A stretch of DNA of 64,000 nt from JAXDTI01 sp034090045 (GCA_034090045.1 JAXDTI010000008.1:1-64000); one strand, 5' to 3'. Shown: positions 20,213 through 30,769, numbered from the stretch's first letter. Notes: generated by a model not told the origin, from the sequence alone. Made by a program: numbers and translations.

Positions 20213-20248
20213 ACAACCATTTTATTTGATAACTGAGCTGATATTCGA

Positions 20249-20325
20249 TGGTGGGCCCTGCGGGACTCGAACCCACGACCCCTGCCGTGTAAAGGCAGTG
20301 CTCTAACCAACTGAGCTAAAGGCCC
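20249..20325 (-). tRNA. tRNA-Val (anticodon UAC)
   Basis: On the minus strand, GGGCCTT pairs with AGGGCCC in the acceptor stem. The D arm has AGCTCAGTTGGTTAGAGC, the anticodon stem is CTGCC/GGCAG with loop TTTACAC (anticodon TAC), and the T arm has GTGGGTTCGAGTCCCGC. The 3' CCA is encoded, with discriminator A. Confidence 0.97.
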
Positions 20326-20408
20326 GGATAACCTTGAAAAGGTACCTAGATAAGGATACCGGCAGGAGGCGGTAAACAACCAAATCGGCTCGCCGCCTGA
20401 GACCTCCG

Positions 20409-20837
20409 TTAGGCTCGCGGTTTCACCTGAATACGAGTACCAATCCAATCGGCAGCCACCGGTTCGGTGCTTGTCGGGTTCACCCCAGCAGTCGTGGCAG
20501 CGTCGGAAACCAAACGCAACTGAACAGCATCTGACCTGGGGCTCTTTGGGGTCAACACCCAAATTGTTCCCCCCTCATCGAGATTTGCTATCGCATCTGT
20601 TAGCAAATCAGCGAGGTCGTCAGCATCTCCATCATCAAAACGCCACCACAGAATCGCACCATCAGCAATATCTGTGTAATCCTCGTCCGGCATTTCTTCC
20701 CCGGTGTCATCGGCTATCCGCTCGCGTAGCGATTCGTCGACATCGTCATCCCAACCAAATTCCTGAATAACTTGACCGAGGGTAAAACCTAAATCAGCAT
20801 ATTCGCCGCCCGTGGCGGCGCCTGTGCGGTTACTCAC
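20409..20837 (-). CDS. DUF3052 family protein
   Basis: A 142-residue acidic, soluble protein of the actinobacterial DUF3052 family. Visible hallmarks: an early LGFTLGQVIQEFGWDDDVDE, then GEEMPDEDYTDIADGAILWW, and later GGTIWVLTPKSPR. No signal peptide, membrane segment or catalytic motif. Function unknown. It starts with GTG at 20837; no other start is clearly better. It lies alone between tRNA-Val and the DUF3145 gene, both on the same strand. Confidence 0.8.
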   Translation of the reverse strand: MSNRTGAATGGEYADLGFTLGQVIQEFGWDDDVDESLRERIADDTGEEMPDEDYTDIADGAILWWRFDDGDADDLADLLTDAIANLDEGGTIWVLTPKSPRSDAVQLRLVSDAATTAGVNPTSTEPVAADWIGTRIQVKPRA

Positions 20838-20897
20838 GGTTCCAGGCTACCTCAATGTGCCCTATCGTGCCGCTTTTCTGTAATCTGCTCAGGCGTG

Positions 20898-21398
20898 TCA
20901 ACCAACTCTATGCAGGTATCGTATAGGCGCTTCAGCACCTGCATAGCGGAAAGGCTCAAGTTCCTCATCCCAAGCAGTTCCGAGCGCCAAATCCAAAATA
21001 CGACGCATTTTTAGGGGGTCATCAACAAATTCTAGCGCCGCCCGCACTCGTTCCTCATTGACTACGACAGAACCCAAAGCATCGGTTTGGGCGTGAAATA
21101 TCCCGAGGTCAGGAGTGTGCGACCAGCGTCCTCCGTTTGTGCCAGGGGCAGCATCTTCGGTAACTTCATAACGCAGATGCTCCCATCCGCGAAGTGTCGA
21201 TGCGATTTCCGCCCCGGTTCCAACCGAACCAATCCAGGGAGCCTCAGCACGGTAAGTTCCCGGCTGCGCAGGTTGCTCAGTCCACTCGAAAGAAACCGGA
21301 GATTTCAAAACATTCTCAACAGCCCACTCGACATGAGGACACAACGCTGGAGTACATGAGTGCACGAAAATGACACCGCGGGTAGCCTTTATCGGCAT
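20898..21398 (-). CDS. DUF3145 family protein
   Basis: A 166-residue protein of the actinobacterial DUF3145 family. The start TRGVIFVHSCTPALCPHVEW is the family signature, and the C-terminal half contains DPLKMRRILDLALGTAWDEELEPFR. It has no signal peptide or membrane segment. Function unknown. The ATG at 21398 follows AAAGGAG. About 110 bases separate it from def; I see no gene in that gap. Confidence 0.82.
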   Translation of the reverse strand: MPIKATRGVIFVHSCTPALCPHVEWAVENVLKSPVSFEWTEQPAQPGTYRAEAPWIGSVGTGAEIASTLRGWEHLRYEVTEDAAPGTNGGRWSHTPDLGIFHAQTDALGSVVVNEERVRAALEFVDDPLKMRRILDLALGTAWDEELEPFRYAGAEAPIRYLHRVG

Positions 21399-21511
21399 TT
21401 CGGCTCCTTTCTGTTTTGAGAACCACCTTCCCCGCGCTTCTCAACACAGTACAGATACCGACCTCGGTGTGATATTCATATTATTTCGAAGCTGACACCC
21501 ATTTTCAAGCG

Positions 21512-22003
21512 TTAAATGCCTCTTTTACGAATCTCCCGTAGTGCTTTCTTACGGTTTGTGCGGCTGAGCCTGTCAATATAGATCATGCCTTTGAGATGAT
21601 CTGTCTCATGCTGCAGGCAGCGCCCCATCAGTTCTTCACCCTCGACAATTATTTCCCGACCGTCCAGGTCAATACCCTCCACACGGGCATACCAGGCACG
21701 CTCAGTCGGATAGAACAACCCCGGAACCGAGAGGCACCCCTCATCGCCGTCTTGATACTCGTCCTCACTTACCGAAACGATCCGCGGGTTTAGCACATAG
21801 CCGATTTCCCCGTCGATATTCCAGGAAAAGGCCTGGAGGGATACACCAATCTGGTTAGCGGCCAAACCGGCTCGACCGTCCTGGTCAACCGTCTCCAAGA
21901 GATCCTCAACGAGCTCCCGAACCGTCTCGTCAATATCGGTTATCGGATCGCAGGGCGTGCGAAGTACCGGGTCACCGATAATCCTGATTTCACGCATAGC
22001 CAT
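21512..22003 (-). CDS. def: Peptide deformylase
   Basis: Removes the formyl group from the N-terminal methionine of new proteins, acting before Map. The 163-residue protein contains all three motifs: [12 protein letters not shown] (motif 1), EGCLSVP (motif 2, metal Cys) and QHETDHLKG (motif 3, HExxH metal histidines and catalytic Glu). The start is at the ATG at 22003 with GGGAGGG upstream; a second ATG two codons later is possible. It follows proS by three bases, so it is probably cotranscribed with it. Confidence 0.96.
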   Translation of the reverse strand: MAMREIRIIGDPVLRTPCDPITDIDETVRELVEDLLETVDQDGRAGLAANQIGVSLQAFSWNIDGEIGYVLNPRIVSVSEDEYQDGDEGCLSVPGLFYPTERAWYARVEGIDLDGREIIVEGEELMGRCLQHETDHLKGMIYIDRLSRTNRKKALREIRKRGI

Positions 22004-22006
22004 GAA

Positions 22007-23797
22007 TCAACCCTCCCTGCCGATAGCTGCAGTTAGCTCACCAATCAGCTCCAGGATCGCATCCGGCGCGTCTGCAACCGAAACCTGACGGGATAAACCA
22101 TCCATGCGAGAGCGAATCTCGATAAGCCCCTCGGAGAGACCCTTACCGACCACCACAATCACCGGCATACCGAGCAATTCAGCATCCTTAAACTTCACGC
22201 CAGCGGAGAGCCGAAGCCGGTCATCGTAGAGCACCTCAACCCCAGCGGCATTCAAAGTCTCAGCCAGCTCATTTGCGGTATCGAAAACCTCCCTCTGCTT
22301 ACCGGTAGCCATCAAGTGGACTTGGAAAGGCGCCACATTGATCGGCCATTTGATGCCGGCATCATCGTGGTTAATCTCGACCAGAGCAGCCAAAGCTCGC
22401 GATACACCTATACCGTAGGATCCCATCGTGACCACCCGAGCTTTACCGTTCTCATCGAGCACTTCAAGACCGAGAGCCTCCGCATATTTACGCCCCAGAG
22501 CAAACACATGCCCCAGCTCTACACCTCGCATTGTACGCAACGGTCCTGAGCCGTCAGGTGCCGGGTCACCGTCACGCACCTCGGCGGCTTCCACCGTGCC
22601 ATCGACTTGGAAATCGCGCCCCATAACCAGGTTGAAAACATGATGATCAACCCGGTTAGCGCCAGTTATCCAGCGACTACCGACAACTACCCGCGGGTCA
22701 ACCAAATAGCGGGGAGCTTCAGCATCCGTGTTAGGACCGAGCACCTGCGGACCTATATATCCGGGAACCAACTGCGGGTAGGCAGCCAAATCCTCCGAAG
22801 TGGCAATCTCTACCTCAGCGGGAGCGAGCGAAGCCTCCAAACGCGCCATATCAACTTCCCGGTCACCGGGAATCCCGATAACCAATACCTCGGATTTGCC
22901 GTCCGGATAGTCAGCCCGCACCACCACATTCTTGAGGGTGTCAGAAGCCTCCCAGGGGCGGTCAGAACGCGGATGTAGAGTATTCGACTGCTCAACGAGG
23001 GTTTCAATAGTTGTTGAATCAGGTGTGGGAAGCACCTCCGAAGCCGGAACATCCGAATAATCAAGCGGCTCTGGAGCCGGGGTGGTAACCGCCTCCACGT
23101 TAGCCGCATAACCGCCATCAGAAACCACGAAAGTGTCTTCACCCGCCGGAGAAGGCAGCAGGAACTCCTCAGATTGGGAACCGCCCATAGCACCACTCAT
23201 TGCCGAACAAATCACGTAGGGCAGTCCAAGGGTGTCGAAAATGCGCTGGTAGGCGCTCCGCTGCAGGGCGTATGAGCGCGCCAAACCCTCGTCATCAATA
23301 TCGAAAGAATAGGCATCCTTCATCACGAATTCCCGTCCACGCATGATACCGGCGCGTGGACGAGCCTCATCACGATATTTTGTCTGAATCTGATAAAGCA
23401 TGGTGGGCAGATCTTTATAAGAGGAATACAGCCCCTTTACCAGCAGGGTGAACATCTCCTCATGGGTGGGAGCCAACAGATAGTCATTGGCGCGACGATC
23501 TTGCAGCTTGAAAAGTGACGGACCGAAATCCTCCCAGCGGTTCGTAGCCTCATAGGGCTCTTTCGGCAGTAAAGCGGGGAACTCGACCTCATCACAACCA
23601 ATCGCGTCCATCTCGGCACGCACAATATCGGCGACTTTGTTGAGAACCCTGAGACCCAGCGGCATCCAGGTATAGATACCGGGCGCTGCACGGCGAATAT
23701 ATCCGGCACGCACCAGCAGCTTGTGACTGGCTATCTCGGCATCGGAGGGATCCTCACGCAGTGTACGCAGGAAATATGTAGACATCCTCTTTAGCAT
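22007..23797 (-). CDS. proS: Proline--tRNA ligase (bacterial type, with editing domain)
   Basis: Class II synthetase charging tRNA-Pro. The 596 residues show motif 1 ([16 protein letters not shown]), motif 2 ([23 protein letters not shown], split by the usual loop) and motif 3 ([16 protein letters not shown]). The inserted YbaK-like domain between motifs 2 and 3 (about 230-410) clears Ala-tRNA-Pro. The C-terminal anticodon-binding domain includes VEVLYDDR. The start at 23797 is supported by TAGGA eight bases upstream; Met5 is possible but poorly spaced. Confidence 0.97.
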   Translation of the reverse strand: MLKRMSTYFLRTLREDPSDAEIASHKLLVRAGYIRRAAPGIYTWMPLGLRVLNKVADIVRAEMDAIGCDEVEFPALLPKEPYEATNRWEDFGPSLFKLQDRRANDYLLAPTHEEMFTLLVKGLYSSYKDLPTMLYQIQTKYRDEARPRAGIMRGREFVMKDAYSFDIDDEGLARSYALQRSAYQRIFDTLGLPYVICSAMSGAMGGSQSEEFLLPSPAGEDTFVVSDGGYAANVEAVTTPAPEPLDYSDVPASEVLPTPDSTTIETLVEQSNTLHPRSDRPWEASDTLKNVVVRADYPDGKSEVLVIGIPGDREVDMARLEASLAPAEVEIATSEDLAAYPQLVPGYIGPQVLGPNTDAEAPRYLVDPRVVVGSRWITGANRVDHHVFNLVMGRDFQVDGTVEAAEVRDGDPAPDGSGPLRTMRGVELGHVFALGRKYAEALGLEVLDENGKARVVTMGSYGIGVSRALAALVEINHDDAGIKWPINVAPFQVHLMATGKQREVFDTANELAETLNAAGVEVLYDDRLRLSAGVKFKDAELLGMPVIVVVGKGLSEGLIEIRSRMDGLSRQVSVADAPDAILELIGELTAAIGREG

Positions 23798-23858
23798 TTG
23801 TGATTCCTAACCTGTAGTCGATACCTTTTAATATTCTCGCACCTGTACTTTCCGCACC

Positions 23859-24986
23859 CTAATCCCCTACAGTAGCCATCTGATCGGCCATCTCACGAGC
23901 CCGGCGTAGCAGTGTCGGAACAATCTCGGCCTCCGGAACGGTTTCCACAACCTCACCTCGAATGAAAATCTGACCTTTACCGTTACCGGATGCAACTCCA
24001 AGATCAGCTTCCCTGGCCTCACCCGGCCCATTAACTACACATCCCATAACCGCTACCCTAAGCGGCACATCAATATCTTTGAGACCCTCAGTAACCTGGT
24101 CAGCGAGCGAATAGACGTCAACCTGGCAGCGGCCACACGTTGGACACGATACAATCTCCAAGGTTCGTTGCTTCAACCCCATCGACTGCAAAATCTCAAT
24201 ACCGACCTTTACCTCTTCAACCGGCGGAGCCGATAGAGAAACCCGAATAGTATCGCCAATTCCCTCACGTAAAAGCGCCCCAAAAGCAGTCGCAGATTTC
24301 ACTGTGCCCTGGAAAGCAGGGCCTGCCTCTGTAACACCCAGATGTAGCGGCCAGTCCCCAGAATCCGCGAGAATCTCATAGGCACGAATCATCGTCACCG
24401 GGTCGTGATGTTTCACCGAGATAGCGAACTCATGGAAATCCTCATCCTCAAACAGTCGCGCCTCCAAAATAGCGGACTCCGCGAGTGCCTCCGGGGTAGC
24501 TTTCCCATATTTTCTCATCACTCGTGGATCGAGAGAACCAGCATTAATGCCGATACGCAGGGACGTGCCGTGTTCCTTTGCGGCGCGAACGATCTCGGCA
24601 ATCTGGTCATCAAATTTTCTGATATTACCAGGATTAACACGCACGCCGGCGCAACCACCCTCAATAGCTTTGAAAACATATTTAGGCTGGAAATGAATGT
24701 CGGCAACAACCGGAATAGTTGATTTTGACGCTATCGCAGCCAAAGCCTCAGCATCATCCGCGCTTGGACATGCGACCCGAACAATATCGCAGCCAGCAGC
24801 AGTCAACTCCGCTATTTGACGAAGCGTGGCTTCCACATCGACCGTTTTTGTGGTGCACATAGACTGTACAGATATGGGTGCTCCCCCACCAACCGGCACC
24901 GGACCACACATAATTTGGCGGGTTTTTCGCCGTTCAAACGGTGCAGGCGGGACTTCAGGCATACCAAGGTTAACGGTTCCACTCAC
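23859..24986 (-). CDS. ispG: 4-hydroxy-3-methylbut-2-enyl-diphosphate synthase
   Basis: Sixth step of the MEP isoprenoid pathway: reductive conversion of the cyclic MEcPP to HMBPP using a [4Fe-4S] cluster. The 375-residue protein has the TIM-barrel N-terminal domain ([31 protein letters not shown]) and the cluster-binding C-terminal part: [11 protein letters not shown] (two Cys) and [16 protein letters not shown] (third Cys, and the Glu that completes coordination). The start is GTG at 24986 with only a weak upstream signal; an ATG eight codons later is possible. With dxr two genes upstream it forms a MEP-pathway group. Confidence 0.96.
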   Translation of the reverse strand: MSGTVNLGMPEVPPAPFERRKTRQIMCGPVPVGGGAPISVQSMCTTKTVDVEATLRQIAELTAAGCDIVRVACPSADDAEALAAIASKSTIPVVADIHFQPKYVFKAIEGGCAGVRVNPGNIRKFDDQIAEIVRAAKEHGTSLRIGINAGSLDPRVMRKYGKATPEALAESAILEARLFEDEDFHEFAISVKHHDPVTMIRAYEILADSGDWPLHLGVTEAGPAFQGTVKSATAFGALLREGIGDTIRVSLSAPPVEEVKVGIEILQSMGLKQRTLEIVSCPTCGRCQVDVYSLADQVTEGLKDIDVPLRVAVMGCVVNGPGEAREADLGVASGNGKGQIFIRGEVVETVPEAEIVPTLLRRAREMADQMATVGD

Positions 24987-25031
24987 CCGTCACATTTTAC
25001 CCGCATTCCCGGCACTCCCACAGTTCCGTCA

Positions 25032-26324
25032 TCAACCGAGCGGAACAGGTTTCACAATATCGGCTATCACCAGGATCACCGTCATGATAATCAGCAGGGC
25101 AACCACCGAATAGGTGAGCGCCATCGCCCGAGCCGTGTCCGGCGCACCGAGCTTATTCAATCCTCGCAATCTGCGAGATCCATCCCTGATAATCTGCCAC
25201 AAGGAGCCGACAATGTGTCCACCATCGAGAGGAGGTAGCGGAATCAGATTAAACACGAAAAGCGCCATGTTCAATGATGCCAGCAAGGACAGCAACGAAG
25301 AAACCCGGTCAGCAGCCGAAATCTGCCCGGAGTCGCTGATTTCACCAGCCATTCTGCCGACACCGACAACAGAAATCACATCCGCATTGCGTTGAGAACC
25401 GGTGAACATAGAAGCGGCGGTGTCCCACACGGCAATCGGTAGCCGCACCACAACCTGTAGAGTACCGATGAAGATATATCTGACATCGGCGACAACATCA
25501 GCGAATGTGCCGCGTTGCTGTTGGGTGCGAGCAACCACCCCTATCGCGGAACCATCAGCAGGAATAGCTACCTGATGCTGGCTGTTACCCGACACTGACA
25601 CTGTGGTAATCGAGACGGTATCACCGCGGTGGCGAGCCAGCTGCTCGCGGAAAGCCTCCCAATCATCCACTGGAACACCGGCCACCTCGGAGATCGTCTG
25701 ACCCGGTTGCAAACCGGCAGCACGAGCCGGATAGCGCAGTTCACAGCCATCAGGGTCAGAACCGTAGTCGGTTGCTGTACACCCCTGAACCTCTGCGAGA
25801 GTGAGCGTGGGGGCACTGTAGCCTATAAAACAGATAGAAACCAGTAGTAACACCACACTGAGCAGCAAGTTCATTACAGGACCGCCGAGCATAATGACTA
25901 TCTTTCGAACCGGATTCAGCAGGTAATAAGGCTGACCGGTAGCGTCAGGAGGAATCTCATCTGTGGCGCTCTGACGGGCAATCTCGGCGAGAGTTGGATG
26001 CCAACGCTGCGAATCAACCCCACTGGTCTGCGCCTGAGCTAGGGTTAAAGCCCGACCGTGACCATCTATACGAAAACGGGGGGTATTATCCCGGGGCTTA
26101 GGATACATGCCGAGAATTCGCACATATCCTCCCAGCAAAATTGCTTTTATCCCATATTCTGTACCCCCGACACGCCGCGAGAAAAGAGTCGGACCGAAAC
26201 CGACCATATATTGGGGAACCAACACGCCGAAACGCTTCGCTGGAATCAGGTGCCCAAACTCGTGGAGAGCAACCGAAACTATCAGACCAAATATCAAAGC
26301 CAAAACGCCCAGGAGATACAGCAT
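25032..26324 (-). CDS. Site-2 intramembrane zinc metalloprotease (RseP/Rip1 family)
   Basis: Integral membrane protease that cuts transmembrane segments of anti-sigma factors and other single-pass proteins. The 430 residues contain HEFGHL in the first TM segment (about 21-26), a GFGP-type sheet, a PDZ domain (AGLQPGQTISEVAGVPVDDW), and the second active-site motif NLIPLPPLDGGH late in the chain. Several hydrophobic segments are visible. In actinobacteria the homologue (Rip1) lies between dxr and ispG, exactly as here. Substrates are unknown here. Confidence 0.93.
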   Translation of the reverse strand: MLYLLGVLALIFGLIVSVALHEFGHLIPAKRFGVLVPQYMVGFGPTLFSRRVGGTEYGIKAILLGGYVRILGMYPKPRDNTPRFRIDGHGRALTLAQAQTSGVDSQRWHPTLAEIARQSATDEIPPDATGQPYYLLNPVRKIVIMLGGPVMNLLLSVVLLLVSICFIGYSAPTLTLAEVQGCTATDYGSDPDGCELRYPARAAGLQPGQTISEVAGVPVDDWEAFREQLARHRGDTVSITTVSVSGNSQHQVAIPADGSAIGVVARTQQQRGTFADVVADVRYIFIGTLQVVVRLPIAVWDTAASMFTGSQRNADVISVVGVGRMAGEISDSGQISAADRVSSLLSLLASLNMALFVFNLIPLPPLDGGHIVGSLWQIIRDGSRRLRGLNKLGAPDTARAMALTYSVVALLIIMTVILVIADIVKPVPLG

Positions 26325-26333
26325 CTTGACCTC

Positions 26334-27563
26334 TCAACTGCCGGAAACCAATTCGGCGGCACGCACCCGAGCCCAATGCTGAACCCCCTCAAGATCCTCC
26401 AGGCTCGGATTTGCGATACCACTGTGTTCATTAACGACCTCGGTCACTGTGGGAATAATGCCGGTGAAGGGCAACTGTAGCCGCGTAAAAGCCCGGACAC
26501 AAACCTCGTTTGCGGCATTCATCACCGCCGGGTGAGTCGCGGAAGCCCCAACTGCCCAGGCAGCCAGACGCAAAGCCGGAAAAGTTTCATGGTCTACCGG
26601 CTCGAAATCCCAGCTGAAAGGTCGCTCCCAAGTATTCGCTGTTGCCGCTGCTGGGAAACGTTGCGGATAACTCAAAGCCAGGGCTATCGGCAGGTGCATA
26701 TCCGGCGGAGATGCCTGGGCGATAGTGGCACCATCAGTAAAGGTCACCATGGAGTGAATAACGGATTGTGGATGTACCACCGGGATAATATCGGCAGTCG
26801 GAATATCAAAAAGCAGGTGAGCCTCAATCAACTCCAGCCCTTTGTTCATGAGGGTCGCCGAGTTGATTGTGACAACCGGCCCCATATTCCAGGTGGGATG
26901 GCTCAGAGCCTGCTGTGGTGTAACATCTGCTAACTGCTCCATTCTGCGTCCCCTAAAGGGACCGCCAGATGCCGTTAATACCAGTTTTGAAACCTCAGAT
27001 CGACCGGTGAGGAGCTCAGAGGTCATTCCGCGTTCGTGAATACCGCAGCGAAGCGCCTGCCAGATTGCTGAGTGTTCCGAATCTAGTGGCAGCACCTGAC
27101 CGGGACGGCGGATAGCTGCCCGAACCAGCGCCCCGCCTGCCACCAGCGATTCTTTATTGGCGAGCGCGAGTTGGGTCCCGGCATTCAAGGCAGCCAAGGT
27201 GGGACGTAAACCTATGGCCCCGGTAATACCGTTGAGTACAATGTCGGCATCCATCCCGGCCAATTCGGTTGCCGCATTATCACCGTCAATAACAGTGCCC
27301 CTCTGGGACATCATGGTGCGTAAGGAAGAAGCAGCCCCGATGTTGGCACAACCCACGATTTCGGCATCGGCTCGGCGGGCAGCAGCAGCCAAAGCTTCCG
27401 GGTTGGTTCCACGAGCAGATACCGCAACTACCCGAAAATCCGGGTTGTTTTCAACCAGGTCGAGAGCCTGGGTGCCAATAGAACCGGTAACGCCAAGAAT
27501 TATGATTCGGCGCGGTCGGTTCCAGATACCGTTGCGAGTAAAAAAACCCGCGTATGGAGACAT
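26334..27563 (-). CDS. dxr: 1-deoxy-D-xylulose 5-phosphate reductoisomerase
   Basis: Second step of the MEP pathway, NADPH-dependent rearrangement of DXP to MEP. About 409 residues; the Rossmann motif RRIIILGVTGSIGTQALDLV follows a 20-residue N-terminal leader. LANKESLVAGG and LDSEHSAIWQAL supply metal ligands, ASGGPFR is the flexible phosphate loop, and MNKGLELIEAHLLF is also present. I chose the ATG at 27563, four bases after the preceding stop; a TTG at 27575 overlapping the upstream gene is the alternative. Confidence 0.95.
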   Translation of the reverse strand: MSPYAGFFTRNGIWNRPRRIIILGVTGSIGTQALDLVENNPDFRVVAVSARGTNPEALAAAARRADAEIVGCANIGAASSLRTMMSQRGTVIDGDNAATELAGMDADIVLNGITGAIGLRPTLAALNAGTQLALANKESLVAGGALVRAAIRRPGQVLPLDSEHSAIWQALRCGIHERGMTSELLTGRSEVSKLVLTASGGPFRGRRMEQLADVTPQQALSHPTWNMGPVVTINSATLMNKGLELIEAHLLFDIPTADIIPVVHPQSVIHSMVTFTDGATIAQASPPDMHLPIALALSYPQRFPAAATANTWERPFSWDFEPVDHETFPALRLAAWAVGASATHPAVMNAANEVCVRAFTRLQLPFTGIIPTVTEVVNEHSGIANPSLEDLEGVQHWARVRAAELVSGS

Positions 27564-27567
27564 GTCC

Positions 27568-28122
27568 TCACTCAATTGCTAGTAGCACCTCGTGGGCGCG
27601 AGCCAGGTAGGCATCGACTACGCTCTCCGAATAGGCTTTGCGTCCCCGAGCAGGACGAAAAGTAACAGCCCGGATATCGTCAGCAAATATGGCTTCACCG
27701 TTATCGAAATAGCCAGTCAAACGGTCGAGAAAATCATCAACTTCTTCTATGTTGTATCCGCTGCCGCGACGGGGATGAGAAAAACGCTCACCGCGGGAAC
27801 GCAGTAGCCTCGGGTAGAGAGCTGTAGCATCATCGGCAATTCGTTTGAGCCACTGTTCCTGACCGCTGCGAGCCACAAAGGCTGCACGCTGCCTTTTGAT
27901 GACTGCCGACTCTAAACGGTCGAGAGCGCCATCCACGGCGGCTATCGAATAACCTCCCCTGCGCAGCGCAAACCTGGCTGAACGAACATCTGCAGCAGTG
28001 ACACTAATTGAGGTGTCTCGCTGTTCATAGGCAGCCCGAGCCCTTTGAAAGAACTCGTCTACCTGTTCGCGGTCGTATCCTTTGGTTCCGGACTTTGCTG
28101 CCGGGAAAATATCTGCGCTCAA
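27568..28122 (-). CDS. DivIVA-domain repeat protein
   Basis: A 184-residue protein with two clear DivIVA-domain (TIGR03543/44-like) repeats and a third partial one: GTKGYDREQVDEFFQRAR (about 12-30), GSGYNIEEVDDFLDRLTG (about 120-137) and RKAYSESVVDAYLARAHE near the C-terminus. DivIVA/Wag31 proteins mark curved membrane and poles, but this one lacks the long C-terminal coiled coil, so it is not a polar scaffold homologue. It starts with ATG overlapping the rlmN stop by four bases. Its position between rlmN and dxr recurs in related actinobacteria as far as I know. Role unknown. Confidence 0.75.
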   Translation of the reverse strand: MSADIFPAAKSGTKGYDREQVDEFFQRARAAYEQRDTSISVTAADVRSARFALRRGGYSIAAVDGALDRLESAVIKRQRAAFVARSGQEQWLKRIADDATALYPRLLRSRGERFSHPRRGSGYNIEEVDDFLDRLTGYFDNGEAIFADDIRAVTFRPARGRKAYSESVVDAYLARAHEVLLAIE

Positions 28123-29291
28123 TTTCCCTCCTCAACTTCTAGGGTAGCAAGCTGCCCGCAGGCTCCGTCAATATCGCTGCCGCGGGTGTCGCGCAATGTA
28201 GTGGTAATACCGGCTGACCGCAGTGTCCCGATAAAAGCATCTTGGGCGCTGCTGCTCGAAGCTGTCCAAATCGATCCGGGAACCGGGTTGAGCGGAATCG
28301 GGTTCACGTGAACCCAGCCATGTCCTCGACTATTTAGCTCTTCGGCGAGTAACTCTGCACGCCAAACCTGGTCATTCATGTCCTTGATTAACGCGTATTC
28401 GATTGAAACGCGTCTCCCGGTTACCTCGAAATAGCCACGTGCGGCATCTAGTAGTTCGCCGACACACCACCTTTGATTAATAGGCACCAGCTCATCACGC
28501 AGCTCATCATCCGGGGCGTGCAGCGAAATCGCGAGCGTAACCGGCAGCCCTTCACCGGCAAGCCTCCCAATAGCCGGAACTAATCCGCAGGTGGAGACAC
28601 TCAGGTGTCTGGCTGAAATCCCAAACCCCGCAGGTTGCGGATCGGAGATCCGATGGAATGCCCCCAGCAGGTTCCGATAGTTCGCCAGCGGCTCCCCCAT
28701 ACCCATGAACACTATGCGAGATAGTTCCGCAGCGCTCTCACCTAGATCTCCGGCACGTACCGCTAATCGAGACAAACGCACCTGCTCGACTATTTCCGCT
28801 GTAGACATGTTGCGAGTCAATCCCATCCGACCGGTAGCACAGAAAGGACAAGCCATACCGCATCCAACCTGGGACGATACACATAGTGTGGTGCGAGATG
28901 GGTATCGCATAAGCACCGATTCGACAAGGGAACCATCAAAGAGCCGCCACAGGGTTTTGCGTGTCCACCCGCCATCAGCTACCTGGTTTCTTACCTGGGT
29001 AACTAGCGGAGGGAAAACACTATCAACTAGTTTCTCGCGCGTGGCTGACGGCAAATCAGACATATTTTCCGCAGCTGTCTCATCACGAGAAAAGTAGTGA
29101 TTGGACAGTTGGGTTGCACGAAAAGGCTGCTCCCCTAGGTCTGTGAGCCATTCTTTACGCGCTGTCACATCCAAATCAGCCAGGTGACGGGGAGCTCTGC
29201 GTATCCGAGCCCCAGATACAGACTCAGAAAGAACCGGTACTTCCCCTGAGGGTGCGTTCGCATCATCTCGCGGCATTACTTGACGCATCAT
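28119..29291 (-). CDS. rlmN: Dual-specificity rRNA/tRNA adenine-C2 methyltransferase
   Basis: Radical-SAM enzyme that methylates C2 of A2503 in 23S rRNA and A37 in some tRNAs. The 390 residues contain the CxxxCxxC cluster motif GCGMACPFCATG, the GMGEPLANY SAM-binding motif and the N-terminal RNA-binding accessory domain (RKEWLTDLGEQPFRATQL). The methyl-carrying C-terminal cysteine is in CGQLA. About 30 extra residues precede the core. It overlaps the cdsA stop (ATGA). Confidence 0.94.
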   Translation of the reverse strand: MMRQVMPRDDANAPSGEVPVLSESVSGARIRRAPRHLADLDVTARKEWLTDLGEQPFRATQLSNHYFSRDETAAENMSDLPSATREKLVDSVFPPLVTQVRNQVADGGWTRKTLWRLFDGSLVESVLMRYPSRTTLCVSSQVGCGMACPFCATGRMGLTRNMSTAEIVEQVRLSRLAVRAGDLGESAAELSRIVFMGMGEPLANYRNLLGAFHRISDPQPAGFGISARHLSVSTCGLVPAIGRLAGEGLPVTLAISLHAPDDELRDELVPINQRWCVGELLDAARGYFEVTGRRVSIEYALIKDMNDQVWRAELLAEELNSRGHGWVHVNPIPLNPVPGSIWTASSSSAQDAFIGTLRSAGITTTLRDTRGSDIDGACGQLATLEVEEGN

Positions 29292-30196
29292 GCCTCTATA
29301 ACAAGATAGAACACGGTGAAAACCAAGGGCGCATTTATCAGCAGCGAATCAAGACGATCCATTATGCCGCCGTGTCCGGGCAGTAATGAACCCATATCTT
29401 TCAACTTCAGGTCGCGTTTAATAAGCGACTCCCCCAAGTCACCTATCGTACAAAAAAGCGCTGATAGCATCCCGAGAAGAACCCCTGGCAGCACCGGAAG
29501 AGAAAGCAGTGAAAAACTGATAGCCCCAGCACCGGCAGATAACAGTACAGAGCCGGTAAATCCCTCCCAGGTTTTTGCCGGAGAAACCGAGGGCGCGAGC
29601 GGATGTTTCCCAGCAAGCACCCCGGCGATATATCCACCTAGGTCAGAGGCGACAGTGAGCGCCACAAATACCGCGAACAGCCAGTTGTCACCAAACTTGG
29701 ATACGATCATTACCGCGAAAGAAGCCAAAAAAGGCAGGTAAACGCCAGCAAAAGCCGAGGCCAATATGTTATCTCGAAGCGATTTTGCGCTGGTGTTACT
29801 GCCCATGAGGCACCATAGAACCACCGCCAGCAGCGTCACGCAGAGCGCCCCGAAAACGGCCTCCGACCCGAGCAGAAAAGCACAGACCGTGATGCCGACC
29901 GTACCGACCCACAACGGCGGGAGTGCCAGATGGATACCGATACGTGCCAGTGCTCCAGCCAGCTCCCAGAGCGCAGCACAGACAACTAGCGTAATGAAGA
30001 CCGCCAACACCGGTGAAGGCAGGAAAATCAGGGCTATAACGAGCACCAACAAACCCACGCCAACACCAATCGCCGCCGGCAGGTTCCGACCGGCTTTACC
30101 GGTGGCGGGCAGCTGCGGATGATCGCGTGTGGGCTCGGGTTCCGCAATCGAGTGCCCGAACTGAGCTAGCCTATTAATATCGTTGGTTGCGGTCAT
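29288..30196 (-). CDS. cdsA: Phosphatidate cytidylyltransferase
   Basis: Makes CDP-diacylglycerol from phosphatidic acid and CTP, the branch point of phospholipid synthesis. The 302-residue integral membrane protein has a soluble 35-residue N-terminus and about eight hydrophobic segments. The CDP-alcohol signature reads SPAKTWEGFTGSVL then GDLGESLIKRDLKLKD and LPGHGGIMDRLDSLL, with the metal-binding Asp residues. It lies in the conserved frr-cdsA-rlmN order. Confidence 0.95.
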   Translation of the reverse strand: MTATNDINRLAQFGHSIAEPEPTRDHPQLPATGKAGRNLPAAIGVGVGLLVLVIALIFLPSPVLAVFITLVVCAALWELAGALARIGIHLALPPLWVGTVGITVCAFLLGSEAVFGALCVTLLAVVLWCLMGSNTSAKSLRDNILASAFAGVYLPFLASFAVMIVSKFGDNWLFAVFVALTVASDLGGYIAGVLAGKHPLAPSVSPAKTWEGFTGSVLLSAGAGAISFSLLSLPVLPGVLLGMLSALFCTIGDLGESLIKRDLKLKDMGSLLPGHGGIMDRLDSLLINAPLVFTVFYLVIEA

Positions 30197-30208
30197 CTGA
30201 TTGAGGTC

Positions 30209-30766
30209 TCAAATTTCAAGCAATTCTGCTTCTTTTGCCTCCAACAGTTTGTCAATCTTTGATATATAGCTTTTCGTGGTGGATTCGAGTTCTTTTTGTG
30301 CGCGCTCTACCTCGTCCTCACCGGCTTCACCGTCTTTCTTTATACGGTTCAGCTCATCCATAGCCTTGCGTCGGACACCGCGTAGCGACACACGCCCCTC
30401 CTCCGCTTTCTGACCGGCGAGTTTCACATAGTCTTTGCGGCGCTCCTCGGTTAGCTGAGGCATATTTACTCGAATCACGTTGCCATCGTCAGTGGGATTA
30501 ACGCCAAGATCTGACTCCTGGATGGCACGAATAATGTCTCCAGTAGCGGTCTTATCGAATGGAGAAATCAGCACGGTGCGTGCCTGTGGAATGTTTATTG
30601 AAGCCAGCTGCTGCAACGGGGTTGAAGCACCATAGTATTCGACTGGAATCTGGTTGAACATATTGGGGTTAGCTCGCCCGGTACGTATCGAGGCGAACTC
30701 GTCTGCAGCAACCGTTACGGCCTTTTCCATCCGTTCTTCAGTATCCAAGAGAACATCTTCTATCAT
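30209..30766 (-). CDS. frr: Ribosome recycling factor
   Basis: Splits post-termination ribosomes together with EF-G. The 185 residues give the family length: an L-shaped protein with [17 protein letters not shown] (helix 1 and the Arg-rich contact surface), domain II with [16 protein letters not shown], and the helical return [16 protein letters not shown]. It starts four bases after the pyrH stop and shares its transcript. Confidence 0.97.
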   Translation of the reverse strand: MIEDVLLDTEERMEKAVTVAADEFASIRTGRANPNMFNQIPVEYYGASTPLQQLASINIPQARTVLISPFDKTATGDIIRAIQESDLGVNPTDDGNVIRVNMPQLTEERRKDYVKLAGQKAEEGRVSLRGVRRKAMDELNRIKKDGEAGEDEVERAQKELESTTKSYISKIDKLLEAKEAELLEI

Positions 30767-30769
30767 TGC

